Assembly (NCBI GenBank): GCA_025084515.1
Contig: JAJAGP010001509.1
Coordinates: forward strand, 1 to 64,000
Source of the DNA: Ancistrus triradiatus
Lineage: Eukaryota; Chordata; Actinopteri; Siluriformes; Loricariidae
Length of the DNA: 64,000 bases
Direction: 5' to 3'
A program made the position numbers and the translations under genes. Numbering within the stretch: the first letter of the stretch is position 1; the number at the start of each line of letters is the position of its first letter. The notes under the pieces are model-generated. The model did no database searches, had not been told where the DNA came from, and worked only from the letters and a program-made list of their open reading frames with translations. Below, piece after piece: positions 35,102 through 45,966 of the stretch.

Positions 35102-35624
35102 TGTAAACCCAGCTTGCTTTGAGTTAGTAGTGTTGAAGTAGTTCCGAATTCATCCATCTCCGTGCAATTATTGCAAATTTGAAACGACAAAGAGGGGAAA
35201 TAGGTCTGATGTAATTGAAAATGAGATCTTAAAAGTCATATTTCCACATAAGCTTAAAAGCTTAAGTTATATATTATTTATAGCCCTGAATGTCTCAGAA
35301 ATTGTATTGTGAATACATTGATTAAAACAGCCCCTTCCATGCCAAACCTCTCATTTAGCCTAATCATCTACCATCGCCTTGAAATGAATACTGCATATAA
35401 TTCCAACAACAGACACCCCAAACCCCGTCCGAACAGACTCTCGTTAGATTCTCATTTGAATGGTTTGGCCGGAACTACAAAGTATAAATCATACCATGTG
35501 TATTGTGTTAATATCTTGTGCTAAACATGGGTCAACACAGTGCTGAGGTTGGCTGAATTATAAAAGGCAAAAGTTATCGAACGAAGAGCCGTTTCTGGTA
35601 AACTGATCTGACGAATGTTAATAT
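35102..35624. other. No feature recognised
   Basis: AT-rich sequence. A 71-codon open frame (35,309-35,524) has no family features. Confidence 0.4.
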
Positions 35625-35820
35625 TCGGGGATACTGCGGTATTCAAAAAAATTCGTTACTGTTTTTTAAAAATGGTGACTGTATTTTGAAAATGCTTCAA
35701 CTGCTGGGTTTACGTACTTAAAGCACAGGTGGAGTCGTCAAAATACAATAGTTTTTAGACAAGGACGCTGTTGTTGACACACAATGGTTGCTAGATGGCA
35801 CTCAATAGTTGTTAAGGCTT
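35625..35820. repeat. Dispersed direct repeat, copy 2
   Basis: Second copy of the 34,545-34,720 repeat, diverged by substitutions and small indels. Confidence 0.65.
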
Positions 35821-36529
35821 GCTATGTTTGGCTGTTTTGTGTAAACTGGACAGAGAGAAATGTTTGACGTTCAGATTGTTTTAGGTTTTGTAGTAAAACG
35901 TGATTCCTGTAATTTGTATACTGTAAGGTTTGTGCCAAAGCCACAAAGCTAAAGCTAGTGAGAGAGCCAGGTTGAAGCTCCTGCGATTTTTCTTTTGACA
36001 TGTTTCTGTATGCTGACATTTTATAATTCGAAATCGGTCAATCATATGTTTAAGAAAATCAGAAATTGTGATCGGCCAAAAACATTGCAATTGCTGCATT
36101 TGTAATATATATTATCTAATTTATATTATTTTTTATATAATGCCACGCTATTATCTGACAGAATGAAAAACGTCAACACAGCCCATCCATAGGTTATACA
36201 ATGAAGGTTTTCTAACAATAGGCCTCCCATTAAAGAAAATTAATACCTGTTGATACATGAGACATTTGCTAAGCATTAAATACTTTCATAATGTCATAAA
36301 GGTAAAGAAATGTCTGTAAACAGACTTGTTTGTACCAGTACATACCTGGAAGCCCTGTTTGCTCTATCCTGAGAATGCTCTGATGTTTCAAAATCCTTCT
36401 CTCCACTGCCACAGCTCCACAAACAGCTCTTCTTTTAAATCCTAAATGTTTTGTATGCATTTTGGCATTGCAACCACATTTTCATGAGTTTCTCTTTATT
36501 CAGTGTGGTCCTCCTATTCGTAAATTTTA
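35821..36529. other. No feature recognised
   Basis: AT-rich sequence without recognisable repeats. The 60-70-codon open frames look random. Confidence 0.4.
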
Positions 36530-37224
36530 GGGTGTGTCTGAAATTGCACCCTATTTACTCTTTAGTGTTCAATTTAGGGTGTCCGCCATTTTGTAGGGTT
36601 GTCCAAATTCTCAGTGGACAAATCGATTCCCTATATAGTACATTACTTTGTTACCTATAATGCACCATAAATATAGTGGACAACCGTTGTACACTACCTA
36701 CGGACTAACGTACCACAACGCATAATGGTGTCCTTCGGCTTTACCCGGCAAAGATGACGGATAAATCCGAAATGACGGATAAATCCGAAACCACCGGAGT
36801 GACGATTCTCGTGTACAAATAGAAGTACAAAACATTATTTAATGACTATTAAACAACAAACAGTTGATAATAATAATGTGTTTACTGGTCAAAATAGTGA
36901 ATTTAATATTTATGTATTTGTCATGCTTTTTGTTCATCAGACAAATGAGTGAAGTTTTACACTTGATAAGTAGCACTGTCAGGTAAATTAAAACATCGCT
37001 AAACTGTATTACTCCAAAGTGTTGTGACAGCACCGGTAGGCTTGTTGATGTTTTGGTTGATTAATGTGATGAAAGTTCGAGATAATTTGTTTAAACCGTA
37101 AGGAAGTTTTGTCCGAATTCCCTTGTTTGTGTCGCTCACTGCCACCCTAAATAATGTACTACACAGAACACACTATATAGTGATCAGTGAATGAGTAAAC
37201 AGGTAGACCATTTCAGACATGCCC
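36530..37224. mobile_element. Harbinger-like non-autonomous transposon (695 bp)
   Basis: Ends GGGTGTGTCTGAAATTG (left) and GGGCATGTCTGAAATGG (right, read inverted), bounded on both sides by TTA (36,527-36,529 and 37,225-37,227). Three-base TWA duplications and GGG-starting ends fit PIF/Harbinger. No transposase. It contains a direct duplication of GATGACGGATAAATCCGAAA at about 36,753 and 36,773. Confidence 0.7.
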
Positions 37225-37284
37225 TTAGACAAGCCTTATGACAGCAGTCACGTTCAAGAGATTTCAATCCAAAGTTTCTGACAT

Positions 37285-37446
37285 TAGAATAGAATAGAAT
37301 AGATTTATTGTCACTGACAAAACAGTGTTAAAGCAGTGAAATTGAGTTTTGCATTCTCTCTAAGGCAACAGTAGTACAAAAAGGAACATATTTACAATTT
37401 ACGAATATAACAATTTTTTACAAAATAGTATTTACAAGAAAATATG
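37285..37446. repeat. LINE 3'-tail-like fragment
   Basis: An (AATAG)n start followed by ATTTATTGTCACTGACAAA and CAGTGAAATTGAG resembles 3' ends of Rex1/CR1-type fish LINEs. It stops at the TA of the Tc1 element at 37,449. Confidence 0.5.
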
Positions 37447-38640
37447 TACACTGCTCAAAAAAATAAAGGGAACACTCAAAATAACACATCCTAGATCTGA
37501 ATGAATGAAATATTCTCATTGAATACTTTGTTCTGTACAAAGTTGAATGTGCTCTCAACAAGATCACACAAAAATCATCAATGGAAATCAAATTTATTAA
37601 CCAATGGAGGCCTGGATTTGGAGTCACACACAAAATTAAAGTGGAAAAACACACTACAGGCTGATCCAACTTTGATGTAATGTCCTTAAAACAAGTCAAA
37701 ATGAGGCTCAGTATTGTGTGCGTGTGGCCTCCACGTGCCTGTATGACCTCCCTACAATGCCTGGGCATGCTCCTGATGAGGTGGCGGATGGTCTCCTGAG
37801 GGATCTCCTCCCAGACCTGGACTAGAGCATCCGCCAACTCCTGGACAATCTGTAATGCAATGTGACGTTGGTGGATGGAGCGAGACATGATGTCCCAGAC
37901 GTGCTCAATCGAATTCAGGTCTGGGGAACGGGTGGGCCAGTCCATAGCTTCAATGCCTTCATCTCGCAAGAACTGCTGACTCACTCCAGCCACATGAGGT
38001 CTAGCATTGTCCTGCATTAGGAGGAACCCAGGGCCAATCACACCAGCATATGGTCTCACAAGGGGTCTGAGGATCTCTTCTCGGTACCTAATGGCAGTCA
38101 GGCTACCTCTGGCGAGCACATGGAGGGCTGTGCGGCCCTCCAAAGAAATGCCACCCCACACCATTACTGACCCACTGTCAAACCAGTCATGCTGAAGGAT
38201 GTTGCAGGCAGCAGATCGCTCTCCACGGCGTCTCCAGACTCTGTCACATCTGTCACATGTGCACATGAACCTGCTTTCATCTGTGAAGAGCACAGGGCGC
38301 CAGTGGCGAATTTGCCAATCCTGGTGTTCTCTGGCAAATGGCAAGCGTCCTGCATGGTGTTGGGCTGTGAGCAGAACCCCCATCTGTGGACGTCGGGCCC
38401 TCATACAATCCTCATGGAGTCAGTTTCTAAACGTTTGTGCAGACACATGCACATTTGTGGCCTGCTGGTGGTCATTTTGCAGGGCTCTGGCAGTGCTCCT
38501 CCTGTTCCTCCTTGCACAAAGGAGGAGGTAGCGGTCCTGCTACTGGGTTGATGCCCTCCTACAGCCTCCTCGACGTCTCCTGGTGTACTGGCCTGTCTCC
38601 TGGTAGCGCCTCTGCGGTCTGTGGTCCCCACCTGCAGAAC
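37418..38640 (-). pseudogene. Nearly complete Tc1 transposase (family B), two frameshifts
   Basis: A 328-codon frame (38,404 to 37,418) contains the whole catalytic core: first Asp in LFTDESRF (residue 42), GSVMVWGGISLEGRTALH, second Asp in LMQDNARPH (132) and Glu in SPDLNSIEHVWD (167). Spacing from Asp132 to Glu167 is the DD34E pattern of Tc1. The true enzyme should stop soon after QARGGHT, but a 4-bp CGCA insertion relative to 26,335 shifts the frame, and about the last 100 residues translate the 3' terminal region. The N-terminal helix-turn-helix (38,405-38,640) is in another frame. It is inactive as it stands. Confidence 0.85.
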
Positions 38641-38827
38641 CACTCCTTTATTGAGTGTGTCTTGCTAATTGCCAATAATTTCCACCTGTTATCTATTCCA
38701 TTTGCACAACAGCATGTGAAATTGATTGTCAATCAGTGTTGCTTCCTGAGTGGACAGTTTGATTTCACAGAAGTTTGATTTACTTGGAGTTATATTGTGT
38801 TAAGTGTTCCCTTTATTTTGAGCAATG
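37449..38827 (-). mobile_element. Tc1-like family B, copy 2 (both ends present)
   Basis: Bounded by TA on each side. Left end CACTGCTCAAAAAAATAAAG; right end ...CCCTTTATTTTGAGCAATG. Length 1,379 bp. It is the best-preserved family B copy and shows the empty target of the MITE at 24,180. Confidence 0.9.
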
Positions 38828-39589
38828 TATATACAGGCTACAAGATTCTTAAAGTGATTCTTTAAGTAATTCATTACCAGAGAGATTTAATTCATATCTA
38901 GTTTGTTTGCCTTTTTAAGGGAAGTATTAGCTATTCATTTTGCTTTTACAGGTTTTATCTTGAAAGTACTGCAACTGGAAATACTTTAGACATGGACATG
39001 CACAGTAGCTTTGTTATTGCTTATCTCACTGAAACGGTCTATGTTGAGGTTATGGACTGGCTTCAGACACTAATTAAGTGATTTTATGATCTTACCTGAT
39101 GATTGCTTTTGCCTGTTTGATTGAGCATGTGCACCACAGCGTTGACACAGTTAGTTTGTAACTGTTAAGTAATTCTGAGCATTGTGATCTCAGCTTTAAT
39201 GTACAGTATTTTGTATAAATATAATCCCTTAATTTTTGTTGTTACATCCTTATTTACACTTTTTAAAAAGTAATTCAAGATCATTTAAAATTTATAAATC
39301 ATTTAAAAATGATTTTGGATTGACTTGGGATATTATCTTCATCCAGTATTTCAACAACAACCAAATCAATACCATTCTATTTTCTCAATCATGCATTCTT
39401 TTATTATATCTCATAAAGCTTTTTCTGTTTCTGTGCCCAGTGAACATTGAGTTATACCATTGAGTTATCGTTCCTCGGTGATAATTTATAATTTTATGTG
39501 TATTAAAGTGGAGTTTATTGCTAGTTTGATGGAGAGGATTTTGGTGTTAGAGGCATGCCTCTAATGATTTTTACATTTACCATGACCTT
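38828..39589. other. No feature recognised
   Basis: AT-rich sequence; open frames up to 75 codons look random. Confidence 0.4.
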
Positions 39590-39860
39590 TATTTCATTGC
39601 AGACAGCATGAACCTGAGATGTTTCATGTTTTGTCCAGTCAACTTCATTTCATTTGTTAATAAACATCCACTCCCGCATTTCAGGCCTGCAACAAATGCA
39701 AAAAAAAAGCTGGGACATGGCAATTTAGGGCTAGTAATGAATTAAAAAAAAAAACTAAACAATGATGTGATTTCAAACAGGTGATGTCAACAGGTGATTG
39801 TAATTGTGATTACAACAAAGTGTAATTTACACTTCTGTGATGGCAGCATTAACGCAGAAA
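39590..39860. repeat. Interspersed repeat family R1, copy 4
   Basis: GCAGACAGCATGAACCTGAG, TTTGTCCAGTCAACTTCATT and GGTGATGTCAACAGGTGATT match 32,812-32,950. The central AAAAAAAAGCTGGGACATGG is shared in weaker form. Confidence 0.6.
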
Positions 39861-40239
39861 AGTACATTTCTCCAGATTTGTAGTGCTTTTGGTAGTTCCA
39901 GTAATTTCAGCAGTCTTTGTCGTTGTATTCTTTGCTTGATGTAAACTGATCATTTGACAGTTGTGAAACACAGTAACATCTTTTCCATGGCCATGGAATA
40001 TGTCTTTAGGTATAGTGTTTAAGAGATGAGAAACGACTCACTGCTTGTGTTGGGTTCAACATAATTCTTACCAGCTGAAAAATATTGATAAATGCAGTAA
40101 TAATCCAATACAAAGCTGTTGTGTATTTGCTTATTTGATTACAAACAGTGCCTTTGTTTGGCCAGGCATTGTATAAGAACCATGTGTGAATTAATCTTAG
40201 CAGTCCCGTTAAGTGCAAATAAGCTTAAATAGTACATGT
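39861..40239. other. No feature recognised
   Basis: AT-rich sequence with no clear features. Confidence 0.4.
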
Positions 40240-41333
40240 TATGTAAAATGCAACTTTTCAGTGCTTGTGCACATACATTTGTGTCCAAGTCATGAAATCA
40301 GAGAACGGGAATTTATGCAGATGACAAGTGTTGGAGTTGAAATCAGAAGTGTACAGGTTGAGCAGCAACTGAGCTAACACAGTCCCTTGAAGAGCCCCCA
40401 TGAATGTAGCCATGTCTAAAACAAAGCCCTGCAGCCACATAAACTGCAGCCAACTAGTCAGGTAGTCCATTGTCCATGAGATGAGAGATTCATCTACCTG
40501 CATCTACCGAAGACTTCTCCCCTGATAACTCTGGTTGTATAGTGTTTAGTTCAGTGAATTAGAGAATTAAAAAAACATGAACCTCAAAGGGCTGCCAGTT
40601 GAGTCCAGGTAATTGTATGCTTTGTCCACAGGTAGATAACTGCATGATTAGCACCAGTGCCATCCTGATATGCGACTTGCAAGGGGTCCAGTGCTGTTTT
40701 GACCAGTGGTCTCAGGTGAGCCAGCCATTCCAGAGATTCATCAGGTGAGATGTCAGAGTAGCAGGTAGGTAGTGATTTGAATCCATCAGATACTTCTTTG
40801 GGGCAGGAAGAAGGGACTCTTCCTTGGCTGCAGCTTAGGTTAAAGATATACTGAAGGACTTCACGCAGCTGCTGAGAACAGTTTCTCACTGTGGACTGTG
40901 GTAGCCTAGTGGTTAAGGTACTGGACTCTGGATCAGAAGGTCCAGGGTTCAAATCCCACCTCTGCCAAGCTGCCACTGTTGGGTCCTTGAGCAAGACCCT
41001 TAACCCACAATTGCTTGGATTGTAAGATTGTATCAATTGTAAGTCGCTCTGGATAGGGGCGTCTGCCAAATGCTGTAAATGTAAATGTAAGTTTCAGTAC
41101 CTTCAGCTCAATACTGTCCAGTCCTGTGTTTTTGCACTGCTTGAGTTTCTTCAGCTAAATCTTATTCTGGTCAGAAGTGAACTGTGGTGTAGAGCTGTTG
41201 GTCTGGTCTAGAATGGGGTTTGGGGTGGGATGAATCAACCATAGCAGGTGAGGGGTGAATGTTCAGGATGGAGGAAGTAGAGGCTGTGAATGGTGGTGGC
41301 TTTTGCTATGCAATATATTGTGATACAGTGGGG
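40240..41333 (-). mobile_element. Rex1-like LINE fragment, interrupted by a SINE
   Basis: The - strand reads as reverse transcriptase pieces: HLRPLVKTALDPLQVAY (about 40,700), then SLISWTMDYLTSWLQF, GALQGTVLAQLLLNLYTSDFN and FPFSDF (40,258-40,503), where intact relatives carry the F-A-D-D site. The upstream coding continues beyond the SINE at 40,897-41,092. Frameshifts and missing motifs make it non-functional. Assignment to Rex1 rests on the TSDF and QGTVLAP-type motifs. Confidence 0.7.
40897..41092 (+). mobile_element. tRNA-derived SINE
   Basis: A box TAGCCTAGTGGTTAAGG and B box GGGTTCAAATCCC lie in a tRNA-like head (40,897-40,968). The body follows with GAGCAAGACCCTTAACCC and AAGTCGCTCTGGATAGGGGC, and a (GTAAAT)n tail to 41,092. 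This SINE is common in otophysan and other fishes. It lies inside a LINE with both flanks intact. Confidence 0.88.
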
Positions 41334-41335
41334 CA

Positions 41336-42570
41336 AAAAAGTATTTAGTCAGCCACGGATTGTGCAAGTTCTCCTACCTAAAATGATGAGAGAGGTCTGT
41401 AATTTTCATCATAGGTACACCAACTATGAGAGACAAAATGAGGGAAAAAAATCCAGGAAATCACATTGTAGGATTTTTAAAGAGTTTAATTGTAAATCAT
41501 GGTGGAAAATAAGTATTTGGTCAATAACAAAAGTTCAACTAAATACTTTGTAACATAGCCTCTGTTGGCAATGACAGAGGTCAAACGTTTCCTGTAAGTC
41601 TTCACCACGTTTGCACACACTGTAGCTGGTATTTTGGCCCAGTCCTCCATGCAGATCTCCTCTAGAGCAGTGATGTTTTGGGGCTGTCGCTGGGAAACAC
41701 GGACTTCAAAAATTTTGTATGAGGTTGAGGTCTGGAGACTGGCTAGGCCACTCTAGGACCTTGAAATGCTTTTTACAGAGCCACTCCTTCGTTGCCCAAG
41801 CGGTATGTTTGAGATCATTGTCATGCTGGAAGAACCAGCCATGTTCCATCTTCAGTGCTCTAACTGATGAAAGAAGTTTTGGCTTAAAATCTCACGATAC
41901 ATGGCCCTGTTTATTCTTCCCTTAACATGGATCAGTCGTCCTGCCCCCTTTGCAGAAAAATGGCCCCAAAGCATGATGTTACCACCCCCATGCTTCACAG
42001 TAGGTATGGTGTTCTTGGGATGCAACTCAGCATCATTTTTCCTTCAGTTGAGTTTTTCCCAAAAAGATCTATTTTGGTTTCATCTGACAACATGATATTC
42101 TCCCAATCCTCTTCTGGATCATCCATATGCTCTCTGGCAAACTTCAGACGGGCCTGAACATGTACTGGCTTAAGCAGGGGGACACGCCTGGCACTGCAGG
42201 ATCTGAGTCCCTCTCGGCATAGTGTGTTACTGATGGTAGACTTTGTTACTTTGGTCCCAGCTCTCTGCAGGTCATTCATCAGGTCCCTCCATGTAGTTCT
42301 GGGATTTTTGCTCACCGTTCTCATGATCATTTTGACGCCACGGGATGAGATCTTGCGTGGAGCCCCAGATTGAGGGATGTTATCAGTGGTCTTTTATGTC
42401 TTCCATTGCTCCCACAGTTGATTTATTCACACTAACCTGCTTGCCTATTGTAGATTCACTCTTCCCAGCCTGCTGCAAGTCTACAATTTTTTTCCAGTTG
42501 TCCTTCAACAGCTCTTTGGTTTTGGCCATGGTTGAGTTTGGAGTCTGACTGTTTGAGGCTGTGGACAGGC
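41336..42570 (-). mobile_element. Tc1-like family C, copy with left end
   Basis: After a TA the left terminal repeat CAGTGGGGCAAAAAAGTATT leads into a - strand transposase. The copy breaks near 42,570, just upstream of the coding start, where unrelated sequence begins. Confidence 0.85.
41600..42534 (-). pseudogene. Broken Tc1 transposase (family C)
   Basis: Starts MAKTKELLKDNWKKIVDL (42,500-42,530) with the helix-turn-helix KSESTIGKQVSVNKSTVG, then frameshifts. The next 111 codons (41,995-42,330) hold KNPRTTWRDLMNDLQRAGTK and the first catalytic segment LSDETKIDLFG. Downstream, the segment with the second Asp and the Glu, where the plus-strand reads GAGATCATTGTCATGCTGG (about 41,811-41,829), is frameshifted. 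Non-functional. Confidence 0.8.
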
Positions 42571-42589
42571 CTGTTCCGTGGCTCTCAGT

Positions 42590-43000
42590 ACAGCACACTG
42601 GAGCTGATACTGCTTTTTCTCTTGTTTCTTCATGTTCTTCTTCGACTTTTCTGCCAGACTCTTTCCAACATCCACTGCAAAAGCATAAACAGTCTGCAAG
42701 CTGCCTGTGTCTATTTCAACACAGCCATCACGTACATTCGTTGTTCCCGGTCTCAGTCCATTCAGAAATGTCTCTTTAAGGTGGTGCTCCCAGGCACTCA
42801 TATTTGCACTCGGGTAGTCACCTGGCCTGAGTGCTGGATATGTAACTTTTCCAGCTTTGCAGGTAATCTGCCACAGATTGTCCATCTTGCTGTTTACACT
42901 GCGTCTGCTTGGACAGGTTCAAATGAACCGGGAAAGTCCTCTGCCTCATCGTAGGTCATCAGGATTCCGTGGAAGGTCACCCCGCACTTTTATCCATTCC
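42590..43000 (-). pseudogene. Unclassified coding remnant, possibly gag-type
   Basis: A 126-codon - strand frame (42,505-42,885) enters from upstream with WEHHLKETFLNGLRPGTTNV, VRDGCVEIDTGSLQTVYAF and a Lys-rich KSKKNMKKQEKKQYQ stretch. The pattern of a helical segment, FLNGLRP and a basic tail is reminiscent of capsid-region remnants of LTR retroelements, but there is no zinc knuckle and no diagnostic motif. The last 25 codons lie in the adjoining Tc1. Weak assignment. Confidence 0.3.
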
Positions 43001-43858
43001 AGTTGCATCCTTTAGAGATGGCTTCCATCATCTTACAAGCAGATTCCTTTTATGACAAAATGACAGTCCTCTTCAGTAAAGTCAGGCTAGCTGCCTCAGA
43101 CACGTGTTTCATGTCTTCTATAGTCCATGGTCGGAAAACAAAGGCTGGTCCTTGTTGATGGTGGGAGAAGGGGCTGAGGAATGAAGTCGTCCAGGCATTC
43201 TCTCTGCAAATTAAGAAACTGGCCGACAGTTACTGTTTTCTTTTGTGCTGCTTGTCTCCATTTCCCATAGGCGTGAAAATCAGAATAGAATAGAATAATA
43301 CATAGGATGAATTAAAGCAAAAAATAGAGAATAAAAAAAGAACTATTGTATATAGATAAGGAATGAGTGAGTAGGGACAGTTAGTCCAGTAAGAAAAGTC
43401 ACTGTAGGTTTTTGTGTCCTTGATGGGAAAGATTTGTTGGAAATGCGTACTCAGTGAAACTGGAGGAGGGAAGGGAAGTTCTTACCCTCTGGTGTGTACT
43501 GAGTAATGGTATGAGGACTGGAACAGAAAGAGTCACCACAGGATTACAGTACATTCAGCAGATGAGTAGGAAAGGCATTGTTGTTAACTGCAGGACTGAA
43601 TCTAAGGGTTTCATCCTCACATTGATGGAGGCAGTGAGGAGAGGCAGTGTTGTTCTTGCAGCAGTGAAGCTGTGGGCTACATCCTCAGCACACAAAACCC
43701 AGCCAGGGTTTTGCATCCGCGCCATCTAGGAAACAGAGAAACACAGAAATGTGTTAGAAGCATGATATGAAGTAAACATTCATACTAAAACATCAACGAT
43801 GCGGATTACAGCACCCCCCCCCTTTTTATTTTAAAACTACTCGCAGCCCTGAGTAAAT
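43001..43858. other. Decayed repeat text, no firm feature
   Basis: An (AATAG)n stretch at 43,282-43,295 resembles a LINE 3' end. A 91-codon frame (43,454-43,729) has no recognisable domain. A C-run at 43,814-43,823 precedes the next Tc1. Confidence 0.35.
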
Positions 43859-43859
43859 A

Positions 43860-45112
43860 CAGTGGGGAAAATAAGTATTTGATACACTGCCGAATTTACA
43901 GGTTTCCCACACACACAATCAGTCACACTCCAACCTTTCCACCATGGCCAAGACCAAAGAGCTGTCTAAGGACACCAGGGACAAAATTGTAGACCTGCAC
44001 AAGGCTGGGATGGGTTACAGGATAATAGGCAAGCAGCTTGGTGAGAAGGCAACAACTGTTGGCACAATTATTATAAAATGGAAGAAACACAAGATGACTG
44101 TCAGTTTTCCTCGGTCTGGGGCCCCATGCAAGATCTCACCTCATGGGGTAAGGATGATTCTGAGAAAGGTCATGAATCAGCCCAGAACTACATGGGAGGA
44201 TGTTGTCAATGACCTGAAGAGAGCTGGGACCACAGTCTCAAAGATTACAGTTAGTAACACATTACGCCGTCATCGATTAAAATTCTGCAGGGCACGCAAG
44301 GTTCCCCTGCTCACACCAGCACATGTCCAGGCCTGTTTGAAGTTTGCCAATGACCATCTGGATGATCCTGAGGAGGCATGGGAGAAGGTCATGTGGTCAG
44401 ATGAGACCAAAATAGAGCTTTTTGGTATCAACGCCATTCGTCGTGTTCGGAGGAAGAAGGATGAGTACTACTCCTAGAACACCGTCCCAACCGTGAAGCA
44501 TGGAGGTGGAAACATCATACTTTGGGGGTGCTTTTCTGCAAAGGGGACAGGACGACTGCACCGTATTGAAGGGAGGATGGATGGGGTCATGTTTCGCGAG
44601 ATTTTGGCCAACAACTTCCTTTCCTCAGTAAGAGCATTGAAGATAGATCGTGGTCTTCCAGCATGACAATGATCCGAAATGCACAGCCAGGGCAACTAAG
44701 GAGTGGCTCCATAAGAAGCATATCCAGGTCCTGGAGTGGCCAAGTCAGTCTCCAGACCTCAACCCAATAGAAAATCTTTGGAGGGAGTTGAAACTCAATG
44801 TTGCCCAGCGACAGCCCCAGAACTTGAAAGGTCAAGAACTACAGGAAACATCTGACCTCTAAATACAAACAAAGGTTTCTGTACCAAATATTAAGTTCTG
44901 TTTTTCTGTTGTATCAAATATTTTTTTCATGCAATAAAATGCAAATTGATTATTTAAAAATCATCCAATGTGATTTTCTGGATTTGTTTTTTTTTATTCT
45001 ATCTCTCACAGTTGAAGTGTACCATAAAATAAAAATTACAGACCTCTTCATTCTATGTAGGTGGGAAAACTTGCAAAATCGGCAGTGTATCAAATACTTA
45101 TTTTCTCCACTG
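43860..45112 (+). mobile_element. Tc1-like family D, full length (1,253 bp)
   Basis: Both terminal repeats are present: CAGTGGGGAAAATAAGTATT on the left and, at the right, ...AATACTTATTTTCTCCACTG, with TA on both sides (43,858 and 45,113). One of the best-preserved transposons in the window. Confidence 0.92.
43944..44862 (+). pseudogene. Tc1 transposase (family D), nonsense plus frameshift
   Basis: Opens MAKTKELSKDTRDKIVDL and remains open for 177 codons, through the first helix-turn-helix (about 15-45), the second DNA-binding region (PRTTWEDVVNDLKRAGTTVS, about 80-100) and the first catalytic Asp (WSDETKIELFG, residue 153). A TAG at 44,475-44,477 then interrupts an otherwise continuing frame (TVPTVKHGGGNIILWGCFSA). 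Near 44,650 the frame shifts and resumes with VFQHDNDPKCTA (second Asp) and SPDLNPIENLWREL (Glu). Two lesions in about 340 codons imply a recently inactive copy. Confidence 0.88.
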
Positions 45113-45114
45113 TA

Positions 45115-45650
45115 AGTGTGTTTTTAGTCTGTACTTGAAGATCAAGAGTGAGTTTGGTTATAGTGCTGAATAATTTCACTCAAATACTGTGGAGCCAGAC
45201 CATGTAGCGCTTTATTGGTTAGTAATAAGATTTTATAATCAGTATGAAATTTAATTGGCAGCCAGTGCAAAGATGACAGAACAGGATTAATATGATCAAA
45301 CTTCCTGGTTCTAGTAAGTACCAGTGCTGCTGCATTTTGGACCATTTGGAGTTTGTTAAAGGATCTACCAGAGCAAGCAGCAAAAAGGGCAATGCAATAA
45401 TCTAACCTTGAAGTTATAAATGCATGGATCAGTTTTTCCAGCATCATTAACAGAAAGTATATTTCTTGTTTTTGGGATATTACGCAGTGGAAAAAAAGGC
45501 ATCTCTGGTGATATCACTAATGTGTGCATCACAAGAGAGGCCTAAATCTATTGTGACTCCCAAGTTTATTTACTGCTGAGCTGAGGGTGACAGAGAAAGC
45601 ATTAATATTTAACACTAGATTAAACAACTTCTCCCTTCTCCCAACTTCTC
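45115..45650 (-). mobile_element. L2-type LINE, 3' coding fragment
   Basis: A 101-codon - strand frame (45,142-45,447) reads MMLEKLIHAFITSRLDYC, LQMVQNAAALVLTRTRK and SSLHWLPIKFHTDYKILLL, the conserved C-terminal block of L2 RT. It matches 14,880-15,350. It starts right at the Tc1 edge, so the Tc1 probably inserted into it. Confidence 0.8.
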
Positions 45651-45775
45651 ACATGATGCACCAGTTCTGGAATATTAGATGCATCCTTATTACAGACATT
45701 ACAGAATTAGAGAATAAAAAGCGTTAGAAGGAACCGATAAGTTGAATGAAATATTGTACTTTTTTAATGGGTACC

Positions 45776-45966
45776 CAGTTCTTTAAATTTACGAACCGGC
45801 TCTGAATCGGAACTGGGTTTCCATACCTAAACCTAACCATGGATGATTTGGTACTCTTGTTCACCAACTTCTTTGTGCTGTAAAAGAGTACCAAATCATC
45901 CATGGTTAGGTTTAGGTATCGAAACCCAGTTCCGATTCAGAGCCGGTTCATAAATTTAAAGAACTG
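45776..45966. repeat. Near-perfect palindrome, 83-bp arms
   Basis: Left arm 45,776-45,858 and right arm 45,884-45,966 are inverted copies with only two mismatches, separated by a 25-bp loop. Arms include AACCGGCTCTGAATCGGAAC and CCATGGATGATTTGGTACTC. It is probably a fold-back MITE; no clear target duplication was found. Confidence 0.9.

Noticed and set aside
40897..40968. A functional tRNA gene
   Set aside because: A and B boxes are present, but the body and (GTAAAT)n tail identify a SINE; the acceptor and anticodon arms do not pair properly.
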